NCBI GenBank assembly: GCA_039105265.1
Contig: JAPFFF010000058.1
Coordinates: 372,001-436,000, forward strand
DNA length: 64,000 nucleotides
Source of the DNA: Tritrichomonas musculus
Lineage: Eukaryota > Parabasalia > Tritrichomonadida > Tritrichomonadidae
Direction of reading: 5' to 3'
Shown: piece by piece, positions 1-10,980 of the stretch
How the letters are laid out: every line of letters begins with the position of its first letter
Numbering within the stretch: the stretch's first letter is position 1
Position numbers and translations under genes: made by a program
Notes under the pieces: model-generated
Database searches by the model: none
Told to the model about the DNA's origin: nothing
The model's input: the letters and a program-made list of their open reading frames with translations, nothing else

Positions 1-3000
1 TTCCCCAGAGAGTAAGAAATTTTCACATCTATCTACAGCTTCACCGCAAACAACAGAGACAACTTCACTTTCAACTAGAGGAGTTATAATAACTTCACCC
101 CAAGTCATTGCACCACAAGCAACATTACCAAGCTTTTCTATTATTTCTTCAACAAATTTCAAAGAGACGATCAAATTCGATTGAATTTCTTCTATATCAT
201 TTTTTACAAGAACCACAGCACGATAAAACGTGAAACCTATTGTAATTCTTTTTACATCAGGATACTTTTCTTCTATTGACCGCATAATTGGCTCAATCTG
301 ATCGCATGCTTCAGGCTTTGCCAAAAACTTGAAAGATATGATAATCATTTTGGCACAAATCGGGAGATTTTGTTCGAAATCAGGTCTCATTTTAGAAATA
401 AATTTTTGTCTTGATTCCTGTTTCTTTAGTATAGAAGTAGTATCTTCAATTCTTACCAACATTAAATTTTTTGAGAATGATGTTTTTGAGAACCTAAGCG
501 TTCTATTTTCGTCAGTTTTCACCTCATTTTCGTCCTCAAAAAATTCCGAGAACTTTTGTCCTCTTATCTGATCGATTGATAATTTCATATAGAAAGCAGC
601 ATCTTCATTTGAATCTACAATTTCATCAAGTGAACCGTTATTTTTAACGGCACAAATTAAAGCAGGAAAAGGCAATTTTTCAAGGATGTTTCCATATTCT
701 TTATTAATCAATTTGAGCATTCTTCTCATTCTTTTTGGTGAAGAAGATAATTCTCTTCTAAATATGAATCTAACTCCATTAAACCAAAGTCTATGTCTCA
801 AGTGTAAACATTCAAGCAGGAGCCAAGTAATCAAAGCGAAAAGCAAGAAAACAATAGATGCAAGCCAAAAAGAACTTCCATTTCCTTGCAAATCAAATAA
901 GGCAGCAGCCATCATATTTTCAAGCGTTTCATTTGCCAATTGTGAAATATTAAATATGATCAAATATCGAAGCATCAAGAAATTGTAACTATTAACAGAA
1001 AAATTGCCATTCATCATCATATGACCGAAATCAAGAAGAAGAACAGAAAATGAGTCAGAACGAGGTGTTGACCAATGAACTAACGGCTCTACATTCAAAA
1101 AGCTATCATTAACTCCATTAACCGTTAATAATTGCGTTGATTTAAGTACAAGTCTTCCTCGACGTCGTGCTGAACGTTCAAATGTTCGATGATTATTTTT
1201 GTCAAGTATTGAGAATTCAATAAGAGCGAGTCCGGCCATCGCATTACGCGCAATGTCGGATACCATGTCCATTTGGAAGAGACAATCACGCATGAGTGAG
1301 GAATTAGATTTAACTTCATTAAAATATACATAAAAAAGCGCAAAGGCAACGGCCAAAATTATCAACCATAGAAAAATTGAGAGTATCACAGAAAAACTGA
1401 ATCCTGGCTCTCTGAATTCGTATTTTTTTGTGTTGATTTTCTTTATGATTCTTAATGCTTTAATTTGCTTCTTCTTTATTGTTACAAAGATCCAAATGTA
1501 AAAAATCGTGAGGAAAGAAAAAACAACAATTAATGCTAAATAATCATCTGTCATTCGAACTTGCAACTTTTTGTATACTTCATCAACTTGGTCATTTGTG
1601 TAATTGGCAACAGAATCGATGTAATATTCCATCATATTTGTGTAACAACGATGTTGTTCAATTGTTGATGTAGTTGGCTGTTCAAAATCGGTTGCAAGCA
1701 AAAGTGACATAGATTCACAGTTGGTCCGATTGAAAGATGGAATGGACGATGAAAACAAATTCAAATATTTCTTGCCACTGTTTATTTCTTCCGAATTTAG
1801 GACAAAATTTGATTTGAATTCATTGGCAATATTTGAATTAATACCAATAATGGACATGATTTCATTGACACCTGGAAGAACTGATAATGAATCAATGTTC
1901 TTTAGAAATTTGTAACTAAGAGCTGAGCCATAAATGAACAATTGTGAAATGTCAGAAAAAATTTGGGCAAATTGACGCATGCTTTGGGTATAGCAGATGT
2001 TGTCACTAATAACAAAGCAAATAAAGGCTATTAAGGTCAACCTGACCCAGAAACGAAATGACCATGTGGCTGAATTGGCAAATTGTTGGGTGAGCCGTTC
2101 AATTGAAGATGGTTTGATGATTCGCCTTGGGGGAACAATTTGTTCTTTGTCTTTAATCACATATGAAAATGGCTTGGGAAGAAGTTCAAAGGCATTGGGT
2201 GGAGGTGAAACAGCTTTCGAAGGAGCAAATAAGATATTATCACAAAAATTTATCCAGAGTTGATCTATCATTTTGGAATTCTGGAATTCAGAGGCAAAGT
2301 TTTGAAAAAGTTTTTTGGATCGACGAGTCTCTTTACCAAGCCACGTAATTGAATGATGTTCAACATCTGAATCTGACATCGATTTTAAGGATTCTCCTTC
2401 CCTTTGAAGTTCTGTAATGGCAATTTTAACAAGAGGTGAGCTATCATCACTTTGAAATTTTCGAAATTGGTCTAGTTGGAATGATATGAATTTCATGGAA
2501 GTAAGATGATGAGGTGCAAGTGAAAATCTTTGTAATGGCATCTCATTCAATGGAATACTTAGCGCTAGACAAATTCGAACTGTATCGACAATTAAGGCTT
2601 CTGAACAAAAATGAGTTAATGACCAAGATAAAAAATCTCGATCAACAGCTTCGCTGAATTTAAACATGATGCCATATCGAAGAAAGTTTAGTGCATCAAT
2701 AGATTTGTTGATTTTAGCAGGATTAAAATTACAGCCACTGACATGCTCAAAAACTATTTTTGTTGTTAAATAATAAAAACGCATGATTAAAACAGATGCA
2801 CCAAAATCAAATAACATAAGAGTAACCCATAAATCAAATAGAAATTGGTAAGGTATTGAAAACCAAATATTGATGATTGTTAAAAAACCAAAAACAATCG
2901 CATCAATTGGCAATTTTCGAAAACAAACATTTGAAAAATAAGATACATATGCATTTTGTCGTTTGATAAAGAAAACAGAGACACCCCATATTAATGAAAC

Positions 3001-3756
3001 TGCCGCACTGATTGTTAAGATGCTTTTTTGATGGTCAAGAATAAATGCAGTAAAAAAAGCTATAAAAAACATAACCATTGCATCGACAGTATGAAATGGA
3101 GGACTAAAGAAAGAAAATAAAGCTTTACCTATTATTAAATTATATTCACATGTTGAATTAAAAATAGAATAATTGAGTAATAAAAATAAATACGCAATTG
3201 GTAGAATTAAAGCATAAAAAATTGAAGTGTTTTGAGTGGAATCTCCAGATGTTGCTAATACGAGACTGCCAAAAAAAGTTCCTATAATTGGGGATAGGAT
3301 AAATGGCAGATAATTAAAAGAAAAATAAAGAATGCTCGCTTTAATTCGCGATAAGTGAAGATTTGGATCATACAAAAATAAGGATATCCATTGAAATATA
3401 ACAAATAGAAGAATGACAAGAATCATTGCAAAAGAAATCTGTTGAACTAAAAGTTCTGAAAATATAAAATTAAGTGAGGTAGGATCTTCAAGAAATTGAT
3501 TCGGAGATAATGATTCAAACCAATGGAATGGAATAGCTTGCAAACATATTGTAAAATCATATATTATAAAAATTAAGAAACTAATCAGGTTTATTAAAAA
3601 GTTTGGAATCTTTGATAACGTTATTATGTCATGACAAAAACGAAATCTGTTTGCAGCAGTAAAATTGGCTGATTCAGAATTCTGGTTTGACTGAAGTGAA
3701 AGAAGAAGTGATTCCAAATTTTTTTCAGAATCAGGAGCAAATTCTTCTTCATTCAT
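1..3756 (-). CDS. Multipass membrane protein with PAS-like and degenerate cyclase-homology domains (partial, 3' end off window)
   Basis: An open frame of 1252 codons runs from an ATG at 3756 to the window edge without a stop. Residues about 40-330 hold many hydrophobic segments. Further membrane-spanning candidates lie near 572-592, 732-752, 792-812 and 952-972. A PAS-like region (about 1032-1115) is followed by a region with the layout of a class III nucleotide cyclase (about 1130-1252 onward). This order (many TMs, PAS, cyclase) is known from trichomonad adenylate/guanylate cyclase families. In the cyclase-like part, the strands that usually carry the two metal-binding aspartates read AKMIIISFKF and TIGFTFYRAV, with no Asp where I would align them. 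The copy may therefore be a catalytically dead or regulatory homologue. The remaining C-terminus lies outside the window. I am confident of the gene, moderately confident of the family. Confidence 0.72.
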   Translation of the reverse strand, partial: MNEEEFAPDSEKNLESLLLSLQSNQNSESANFTAANRFRFCHDIITLSKIPNFLINLISFLIFIIYDFTICLQAIPFHWFESLSPNQFLEDPTSLNFIFSELLVQQISFAMILVILLFVIFQWISLFLYDPNLHLSRIKASILYFSFNYLPFILSPIIGTFFGSLVLATSGDSTQNTSIFYALILPIAYLFLLLNYSIFNSTCEYNLIIGKALFSFFSPPFHTVDAMVMFFIAFFTAFILDHQKSILTISAAVSLIWGVSVFFIKRQNAYVSYFSNVCFRKLPIDAIVFGFLTIINIWFSIPYQFLFDLWVTLMLFDFGASVLIMRFYYLTTKIVFEHVSGCNFNPAKINKSIDALNFLRYGIMFKFSEAVDRDFLSWSLTHFCSEALIVDTVRICLALSIPLNEMPLQRFSLAPHHLTSMKFISFQLDQFRKFQSDDSSPLVKIAITELQREGESLKSMSDSDVEHHSITWLGKETRRSKKLFQNFASEFQNSKMIDQLWINFCDNILFAPSKAVSPPPNAFELLPKPFSYVIKDKEQIVPPRRIIKPSSIERLTQQFANSATWSFRFWVRLTLIAFICFVISDNICYTQSMRQFAQIFSDISQLFIYGSALSYKFLKNIDSLSVLPGVNEIMSIIGINSNIANEFKSNFVLNSEEINSGKKYLNLFSSSIPSFNRTNCESMSLLLATDFEQPTTSTIEQHRCYTNMMEYYIDSVANYTNDQVDEVYKKLQVRMTDDYLALIVVFSFLTIFYIWIFVTIKKKQIKALRIIKKINTKKYEFREPGFSFSVILSIFLWLIILAVAFALFYVYFNEVKSNSSLMRDCLFQMDMVSDIARNAMAGLALIEFSILDKNNHRTFERSARRRGRLVLKSTQLLTVNGVNDSFLNVEPLVHWSTPRSDSFSVLLLDFGHMMMNGNFSVNSYNFLMLRYLIIFNISQLANETLENMMAAALFDLQGNGSSFWLASIVFLLFALITWLLLECLHLRHRLWFNGVRFIFRRELSSSPKRMRRMLKLINKEYGNILEKLPFPALICAVKNNGSLDEIVDSNEDAAFYMKLSIDQIRGQKFSEFFEDENEVKTDENRTLRFSKTSFSKNLMLVRIEDTTSILKKQESRQKFISKMRPDFEQNLPICAKMIIISFKFLAKPEACDQIEPIMRSIEEKYPDVKRITIGFTFYRAVVLVKNDIEEIQSNLIVSLKFVEEIIEKLGNVACGAMTWGEVIITPLVESEVVSVVCGEAVDRCENFLLSGE

Positions 3757-4301
3757 TCAAAATCTACATATTTTATATCACATTTCCATTCAAATTTAAA
3801 GTTGATTGATACAAGAATTTTTAAGTTTGTACTCAACGAATTTACAGAAAATACTTTGGGTTAGCTTTATACTACAAGTATTTTTTCAATAACGAGCTAA
3901 TTTTATACAGGTTGATGAATTTTCTTTATTTGTTAACTTGTCAAGTTTTTTTTGATTTAATTGAAATCAAGCACAATAGATTTTTTAAATTAGAAAAGTT
4001 TTCAAGAATTTAAACTAATTACTTCGTCAAAAATATTTCTATTTGGTTTACCAAATTATATATTGGAGGTTCACATTCATTTTAGAGCGATAATTTCATG
4101 AAATATTCAATAATTAATCCAACTTAAGTTGGATAAAAAAAAAAAAAAAAAAAAATTACCTCTAAAGAATTAAATTTAAACTTTCAAATAGGAGGACCAA
4201 AGAAAATAACTTAGAATAAAATAATAATTCTATAGAAATAAACCAATAAACGATTTTTTTATTTTCCTTATATAAATATACAATAAAATAGCTTAAACAA
4301 A
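3757..4301. other. Intergenic, AT-rich, between two minus-strand genes
   Basis: This 545-base stretch separates the start of the cyclase-like gene from the 3' end of the acetyltransferase gene. It contains an A-run of about 19 bases near 4137-4155 and no open frame or repeat that I can support. It should hold the cyclase-like gene's promoter, but no clear TCA-type initiator is visible close to its ATG. Confidence 0.6.
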
Positions 4302-5030
4302 TCATTGTCCTCCTTGATGAAGAGACCATGTAATTGGATTATAATGCGTCCTTTTTGCTGGATTATTACAAATCTGTTTTAATACGTTTGAAATTGGCGT
4401 GTTCGCTCTACCTTGCTGGTTTTCTTTTCTAGGAGGCAGTGTAAATTTAACTGCTTGGCGAGAAGGAAACTGCAAAGCTGGCGGCAGTTCGTTTCTTTCT
4501 TGTCCTCCTTCCCAATATTGATCAAATACAACAAAGTTGTTGTTTTGGTTGACATATTCTTTTAAGCCAAAATGCTTAGCCATAAAACTTAAACAAAGTC
4601 TCGAGGGGCGATCAATTGGTATTTGTGACATTTCAAGACGATTATCTTTTAACATCGCATCAATCATTTTTTTCCCGTATCCTTTTCGTTGACATTGCGG
4701 ATATGTAAAGAAGTCGAGTAAACAAATTCCTTTTCTTTCATGCTGAACACCTTTTCTATCCCATAAAAATAGATTTCGTGTTCCAATTTTGACGAAACCA
4801 ACAACTGATTTGCGATCTTCACTTAAAAGAATATACATTTTACAATCTGAACTTGAAAAAGAACTGTATGTTGTGATAACATGATTCAATCCTTGCGCTC
4901 TTGATGATGCTAAACCAATCTTATTGATCAAGTTCATCAAATCGTCACTTGCATTTCTACTTTGACGCGCTGTGAGCATTGCAATACAATTTCCATCAGG
5001 ATTTAAACGCCTTACTCCTGGATGCTGCAT
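4302..5030 (-). CDS. ATAT1: Alpha-tubulin N-acetyltransferase (ATAT1/MEC-17 family)
   Basis: A 242-residue protein that should acetylate Lys40 of alpha-tubulin inside microtubules. The GNAT-like core spans about residues 30-170. Visible landmarks are VVGFVKIG (76-83), the CLLDFF strand with Cys103, the acetyl-CoA-binding QRKGYGK loop (114-120), IDRPS with Asp140, and the family signature NNFVVFDQYW (164-173). Cys103 and Asp140 are 37 residues apart, the same spacing as the catalytic Cys120 and Asp157 of human ATAT1, so the active site appears intact. The C-terminal 65 residues are a short basic, low-complexity tail. The start is an ATG at 5030 only 50 bases from the terminal repeat of a transposon (from 5080), so the native promoter has been displaced or replaced. 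A flagellate with a stable axostyle is a natural host for this enzyme. Confidence 0.9.
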   Translation of the reverse strand: MQHPGVRRLNPDGNCIAMLTARQSRNASDDLMNLINKIGLASSRAQGLNHVITTYSSFSSSDCKMYILLSEDRKSVVGFVKIGTRNLFLWDRKGVQHERKGICLLDFFTYPQCQRKGYGKKMIDAMLKDNRLEMSQIPIDRPSRLCLSFMAKHFGLKEYVNQNNNFVVFDQYWEGGQERNELPPALQFPSRQAVKFTLPPRKENQQGRANTPISNVLKQICNNPAKRTHYNPITWSLHQGGQ

Positions 5031-5079
5031 ATATTTATCAAAATAAGTTGTACGTTAAGAAAAAAAAGCGAAAATTTTC

Positions 5080-5113
5080 GGCCAATCGTTTAAGCATACA
5101 CCACTTTTTGAAT
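5080..5113 (+). repeat. Left terminal inverted repeat of the 6.9 kb MULE-type element
   Basis: It begins GGCCAATCG and ends in CCACTTTTTGAAT. It pairs with 11981-12014 and follows directly on the 9-bp duplication AAAATTTTC. Confidence 0.8.
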
Positions 5114-5129
5114 TGCTCACAATTCATTG

Positions 5130-5297
5130 AAATAAAGTCTTTAAACTTTTTCAAATAATATCTTTAAACTTTTTGATAGCATTTGAAAGAAAGTCTATAA
5201 ACTTTTTGTAAAAAGGTCTTTAAACTTTTTTTCCAAAAATTAATTTATAAATTTTTCAACTTTTTGGAAAAATTTTTTAAACTTGGCGCCAAGTTAA
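5130..5297 (+). repeat. Short degenerate repeats of CTTTAAACTTTTT and a 16-bp perfect palindrome
   Basis: Four or five copies of a roughly 27-bp unit built on the core TTTAAACTTTTT lie at 5138-5235. The perfect palindrome AACTTGGCGCCAAGTT is at 5280-5295, immediately before the minisatellite begins. The palindrome is G+C-rich in an AT-rich setting. I see no coding capacity. Confidence 0.7.
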
Positions 5298-8200
5298 AGA
5301 TAGCGAGCGAACTACAGATAGCAAACTACAGATGGAGAACTACAGATAGCGAACTACAGCTGGCAAACTACAGATAGCGAACTACAGATGGACGATTTAC
5401 AAATGGACAATTTACAGATGGCGATTTACAGATGGCGAACTACAGATAGCGAACTACAGATGGAGAACTACAGATAGCGAACTACAGATGGACGATTTAC
5501 AGATGGCAAACTACAGATGGAGAACTACAGATGGCGATTTACAGATAGCGAACTACAGATGGACGATTTACAAATGGACAATTTACAGATGGCGATTTAC
5601 AGATGGCGAACTACAGATAGCAAACTACAGATGGAGAACTACAGATAGCGAACTACAGCTGGCAAACTACAGATAGCGAACTACAGATGGACGATTTACA
5701 AATGGACAATTTACAGATGGCGATTTACAGATGGCGAACTACAGATAGCGAACTACAGATGGAGAACTACAGATAGCGAACTACAGATGGACGATTTACA
5801 AATGGACAATTTACAGATGGCGATTTACAGATGGCGAACTACAGATAGCAAACTACAGATGGAGAACTACAGATAGCGAACTACAGCTGGCAAACTACAG
5901 ATAGCGAACTACAGATGGACGATTTACAAATGGACAATTTACAGATGGCAATTTACAGATGGCGAACTACAGATAGCAAACTACAGATGGAGAACTACAG
6001 ATAGCGAACTACAGATGGACGATTTACAGATGGCAAACTACAGATAGCGAACTACAGATGGACGATTTACAGATGGCAAACTACAGATGGAGAACTACAG
6101 ATGGCGATTTACAGATAGCGAACTACAGATGGACGATTTACAAATGGACAATTTACAGATGGCGATTTACAGATGGCGAACTACAGATAGCAAACTACAG
6201 ATGGAGAACTACAGATAGCGAACTACAGCTGGCAAACTACAGATAGCGAACTACAGATGGACGATTTACAAATGGACAATTTACAGATGGCGATTTACAG
6301 ATGGCGAACTACAGATAGCAAACTACAGATGGAGAACTACAGATAGCGAACTACAGATGGACGATTTACAAATGGACAATTTACAGATGGCGATTTACAG
6401 ATGGCGAACTACAGATAGCAAACTACAGATGGAGAACTACAGATAGCGAACTACAGATGGACGATTTACAGATGGACAATTTACAGATGGCGATTTACAG
6501 ATGGCGAACTACAGATAGCAAACTACAGATGGAGAACTACAGATAGCGAACTACAGATGGACGATTTACAGATGGCAAACTACAGATAGCGAACTACAGA
6601 TGGACGATTTACAGATGGCAAACTACAGATGGACGATTTACAGATGGCAAACTACAGATGGAGAACTACAGATGGCGATTTACAGATAGCGAACTACAGA
6701 TGGACGATTTACAGATGGCAAACTACAGATGGACGATTTACAGATGGACAATTTACAGATGGCGATTTACAGATGGCGAACTACAGATAGCGAACTACAG
6801 ATGGCGATTTACAGATGGAAAACTACAGATGGACGATTTACAAATGGACAATTTGCAGATGGCGATTTACAGATGGCGAACTACAGATAGCGAACTACAG
6901 ATGGCGATTTACAGATGGAAAACTACAGATGGACGATTTACAAATGGACAATTTACAGATGGCGATTTACAGATGGCGAACTACAGATAGCAAACTACAG
7001 ATGGAGAACTACAGATAGCGAACTACAGATGGACGATTTACAGATGGACAATTTACAGATGGCGATTTACAGATGGCGAACTACAGATAGCAAACTACAG
7101 ATGGAGAACTACAGATAGCGAACTACAGATGGACGATTTACAGATGGCAAACTACAGATGGAGAACTACAGATGGCGATTTACAGATAGCGAACTACAGA
7201 TGGACGATTTACAGATGGCAAACTACAGATGGACGATTTACAGATGGACAATTTACAGATGGCGATTTACAGATGGCGAACTACAGATAGCGAACTACAG
7301 ATGGCGATTTACAGATGGAAAACTACAGATGGACGATTTACAAATGGACAATTTGCAGATGGCGATTTACAGATGGCGAAATACAGATAGCGAACTACAG
7401 ATGGCGATTTACAGATAGCGAACTACAGATGGAGAACTACAGATAGCGAACTACAGATGGAGAACTACAGATGGCAGACTACAGATGGAGAACTACAGAT
7501 GGAGAACTACAGATAGCGAACCACAGATGGACGATTTACAGATAGCGAACTACAGATGGAGAACTACAGATAGCGAACCACAGATGGACGATTTACAGAT
7601 AGCGAACTACAGATGGCAAACTACAGATGGCAAACTAAAGATGGCAAACTACAGATGGCAAACTACAGATGGAGAACTACAGATAGCGAACCACAGATGG
7701 ACGATTTACAGATGGCAAACTACAGATGGAGAACTACAGATGGCGATTTACAGATAGCGAACTACAGATGGCAAACTACAGATGGAGAACTACAGATAGC
7801 GAACCACAGATGGACGATTTACAGATGGCAAACTACAGATGGACGATTTACAGATGGCGATTTACAGATAGCGAACTACAGATGGCAAACTACAGATGGA
7901 GAACTACAGATAGCGAACCACAGATGGACGATTTACAGATGGCAAACTACAGATGGAGAACTACAGATAGCGAACTACAGATGGCGATTTACAGATAGCG
8001 AACTACAGATGGAGAACTACAGATAGCGAACTACAGATGGACGATTTACAGATGGCAGACTACAGATGGAGAACTACAGATGGCGATTTACAGATAACGA
8101 ACTACAGATGGCAGACTACAGATAGCGAACTACAGATGGAGAACTATAGATGGCAAACTACAGATGGAGAACTACAGATAGCGAACTACAGATGGCGATT

Positions 8201-8436
8201 TACAGATAGCGAACTACAGATGGAGAACTACAGATAGCGAACTACAGATGGACGATTTACAGATGGCAGACTACAGATGGAGAACTACAGATGGCGATTT
8301 ACAGATAACGAACTACAGATGGCAGACTACAGATAGCGAACTACAGATGGAGAACTACAGATAGCGAACTACAGATGGAGAACTACAGATAGCGAACTAC
8401 AGATGGCGATTTACAGATAGCGAACTACAGATAGCA
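5298..8436 (+). repeat. 3.1 kb minisatellite of 14/15-bp units
   Basis: The block is built almost wholly from units of the form AGATRGCGAACTAC, AGATGGAGAACTAC, AGATGGCGATTTAC (14 bp) and AGATGGACGATTTAC or AAATGGACAATTTAC (15 bp), joined head to tail. The units are combined into higher-order blocks: for example the stretch from about 5488 recurs near 6058 with the same unit order. The 14-bp unit cycles through all frames, which leaves chance open frames up to 137 codons rich in YRW and ELQ. No frame is favoured and no other coding sign is present, so I do not call them genes. The array starts right after the palindrome at 5280-5295. Confidence 0.95.
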
Positions 8437-8443
8437 AATTGAA

Positions 8444-8586
8444 GATGATGGTGAGCTACAGATTGTTTATTCTCAAATTGGTTATACTCAGATTGTTTAT
8501 TCTCAAATTGATTATACTCAGATAGTTATCTTCAGATTGGTTATTCTCAGATTGATTAGTCACAGATTGACTATACTCAGATGTTT
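8444..8586 (+). repeat. Degenerate 15-bp repeat (CTCAGATTGTTTATT type)
   Basis: About nine imperfect copies of a 15-bp unit, CTCARATTGRTTATW, follow the minisatellite after a short degenerate junction. They share the CAGAT core with the minisatellite units and are probably a diverged offshoot of the same array. Confidence 0.75.
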
Positions 8587-8732
8587 ATAAATAAAAAACA
8601 GTAACTATCTTTATTATTGATTGTTTTGTATTTTCTAATTATTTAGCATATTATTATTATTATTATTATTAATTACTTTATAATTTAAATATAATTTTTA
8701 AAAAATTACCTGAAGATGCATGGTTTCGGAAA

Positions 8733-8830
8733 ATGGAATCGCATAAAGAGAAAATCCCAACGTAAAATTGAGAGGAACCCTGATCGTAAACACAGCTTTT
8801 TGAATGAAAATAAACGACCATATTTTTACA
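8733..8830 (+). repeat. Left arm of an internal inverted repeat pair
   Basis: Starting at ATGGAATCGCATAAAGAG, about 100 bases match the reverse complement of 9931-10036 with scattered differences. The arms enclose about 1.1 kb, including a degenerate 21-bp repeat field. A 100-codon frame (8716-9018) begins in this arm, but its body is the repeat field. The pair may be an old nested element or a fold-back structure. I could not define clean outer ends or a target duplication. Confidence 0.7.
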
Positions 8831-8834
8831 ATAC

Positions 8835-9135
8835 AGCAACTACAAGATCAACACTCAAAGGCAACAAACTAGTACGTAACAGCTACAAGTTAACGCACAG
8901 CATATGCAAATCAGCTCACATAATCTACAAATCAACGCCAAGCAACTACAAATCAGCATATAGCAAATACAAATCTATACTGAACAGTTACAAAACATCG
9001 CATAGCAACAATAAATAGGCACACAGAAAATCGAATCAGAATAAGGCAATTATCAAATTAACTAACTCGAGATCAGCACAGAACATCTACATATCTTTTT
9101 ACAGCAACTACAAATCAACACACGATGTCCATAAA
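8835..9135 (+). repeat. Degenerate repeat field, about 21-22 bp period
   Basis: Loose copies of a unit resembling CAGCAACTACAAATCARCRC run through this stretch. Translation of one frame gives a run of ...YKS... motifs, which is what the repeat would give by chance. The copies are too diverged for an exact count. Confidence 0.55.
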
Positions 9136-9930
9136 TTAATATAGTGCAAGCAATGGTTAACACAAAGAAATAACATATCAACATCAAGTTCTCTGATTGA
9201 ATATTCGATTGATGCTTTTGAATTGATTGGTACCACATCATGCCTACGAAATTTGTTTATTCCATTTTGCTACTTTTAATTGTATCTTTTTATATAAATA
9301 ATTTTTTTTTAATCACTTTTTTTGTATTATTATATATCATTAGACAGCATCTGACCAAATAATATCTCAATACTAAAACTTTTTAAAAGAGTTTCGAACA
9401 TTTATGCTCACAATTTGATAAAATGAGTAAAAATACTATATAAAACATCAATTAAAAAGAAATGCTAAAAAGTAATTTATTATTATTTTTATTATTAGAG
9501 TATAAATCACCTTTTTCTTTGAAGATATCTGATTTGAAAATGGGAATCAGAAATAATTCTGTATAAATCAAGATGTTTGGTAGTTTGACATCTAGTGTAC
9601 AAAGATGAATTTGTTTTAATGATCATTGAGGCTAATTACAGGCAACATATTGAGAAAATGGAAATTTTTGGTAAATTGATGTATTATCAGAAAAAAGTTT
9701 GTTGGATGAAGTTGCTTACTTAATCATGAGTAACATCAGCAAGGATAAAATAATTTAATACGATATTATGTTAAAAAATCTTCAAATTTTGATTTCGAAT
9801 ATGTGAATTCAGTAAGTCTTTTTGCTTTTAGTGTACTGACGTCTACACTTAATAAAATAATCCTGTTGTTAGAAATAAATGTACTAATTTTCCTGCGTGT
9901 TTATTGCGATTATATTAAACATGTTTGCAT
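9136..9930. other. AT-rich interior between the inverted arms
   Basis: I see no open frame, no repeat and no RNA gene in this 0.8 kb stretch. It forms the loop of the inverted repeat pair at 8733-8830 and 9931-10036. Confidence 0.5.
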
Positions 9931-10036
9931 TGTAAAAAATGGTCGTTTATTTTCATTCAAAAAGTTATAAAATTAACGGCTTTGATCGTCGTTCCTTTCA
10001 ATTTTACGATGGGATTTTCTCTTTATGCGATTCCAT
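9931..10036 (-). repeat. Right arm of the internal inverted repeat pair
   Basis: Reverse complement of 8733-8830 with small differences. It contains another TTCAAAAAG (CTTTTTGAA) motif, which recurs in several elements of the window. A T-run of more than 20 bases lies about 115 bases further on (near 10150-10180). Confidence 0.7.
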
Positions 10037-10310
10037 TGCCATGGTTTCGAGAGCAGATAATTAGGATATTTTGAAAATTCATTGTTTGAAAGTAATAACG
10101 TTTTTTATGAAAAAGTGATAGTGGGTAACAAATAATGTATTTGTATCGTTAACTTTTTTTTTTTTTTTTTTTTTTTTTTTGTATAAATCATCATGTCTTT
10201 ATCATCAAAAAAATATTGATATTTTGCATAAAAATGTATTTAATAATATTATAAAATAATATATTGATTTTACTCCAAATACTAGTATTAAGTAGTTGTT
10301 ATGATTCTCA

Positions 10311-10980
10311 ATGTCTGAAACCCAGGACTCCTGGCAACCTCTGTGATGACATCCCCACACTGCTGTAACTCTAACTAGTCCCTCTTACACAGCTCCTACC
10401 TAGTGAAACACTCCAAAATACAGCAGTTACGGTGCCTCCCTCATTCATGAGTTCAAAACATCTAAATACACCATAAAACCACAGTTTCAGTCAACCTCTC
10501 ATAGGCAGCTCCTCCTCAACGACACGCTCACCATCAGACACTTTTTATCATGCACGAAAATGGAGACCTACTACAAGCACTACAAAGACTTCTGTGATAT
10601 CCATGTCAATAAGGAGTCAATACCTTAGGATGTCAAGCGTATGCTATCTCACGGTAAGCACACTTCAGAAACAGACTCTGCTTCTTCAGTCTCAGTGAAC
10701 CAATATTCTTCAGGTATTGACCCAAATGAGATGCCTAGCTCAGCATTAGACCATACAAGAAAGTCGTTTCAATCCACTTCCAATTACGAACTGATGACAA
10801 GAAGTCCGAATCTATTTGCTTCTTAGATAAGTTCTTAGAACTAACTCAATCAATGAACGCTCTTGAAATACCATCGATGAGGTTCTCGTTGATAGGTTCA
10901 TGAGCAGTTCGTCCTCATAAGAATCATATACAAAGCCATTTCTATGGAGATCAGCGAGAAAAAGTAAACTTTTCAGAAAC
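10311..10980 (+). pseudogene. Decayed coding relic of unknown family, unusually G+C-rich for its surroundings
   Basis: The composition changes abruptly here from A/T-rich filler to a balanced one. One frame stays open from about 10406 to 10630 and continues, after an interruption, to 10826. It encodes normal-looking protein (for instance ...KMETYYKHYKDFCDIHVNKE... and ...SGIDPNEMPSSALDH...). Both sides then break up. I do not recognise the family. It lies inside the 6.9 kb MULE-type element, so a captured and decaying host gene fragment is one explanation. A relic of another element is the alternative. Confidence 0.45.

Noticed and set aside
329-988. Plus-strand frames within the first kilobase
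   Set aside because: They are antisense to the continuous 1252-codon minus-strand frame of the cyclase-like gene.
5488-8237. Open frames of 60-137 codons across the minisatellite
   Set aside because: They are read-outs of the 14/15-bp repeat in all three frames; no frame is favoured and there is no other coding sign.
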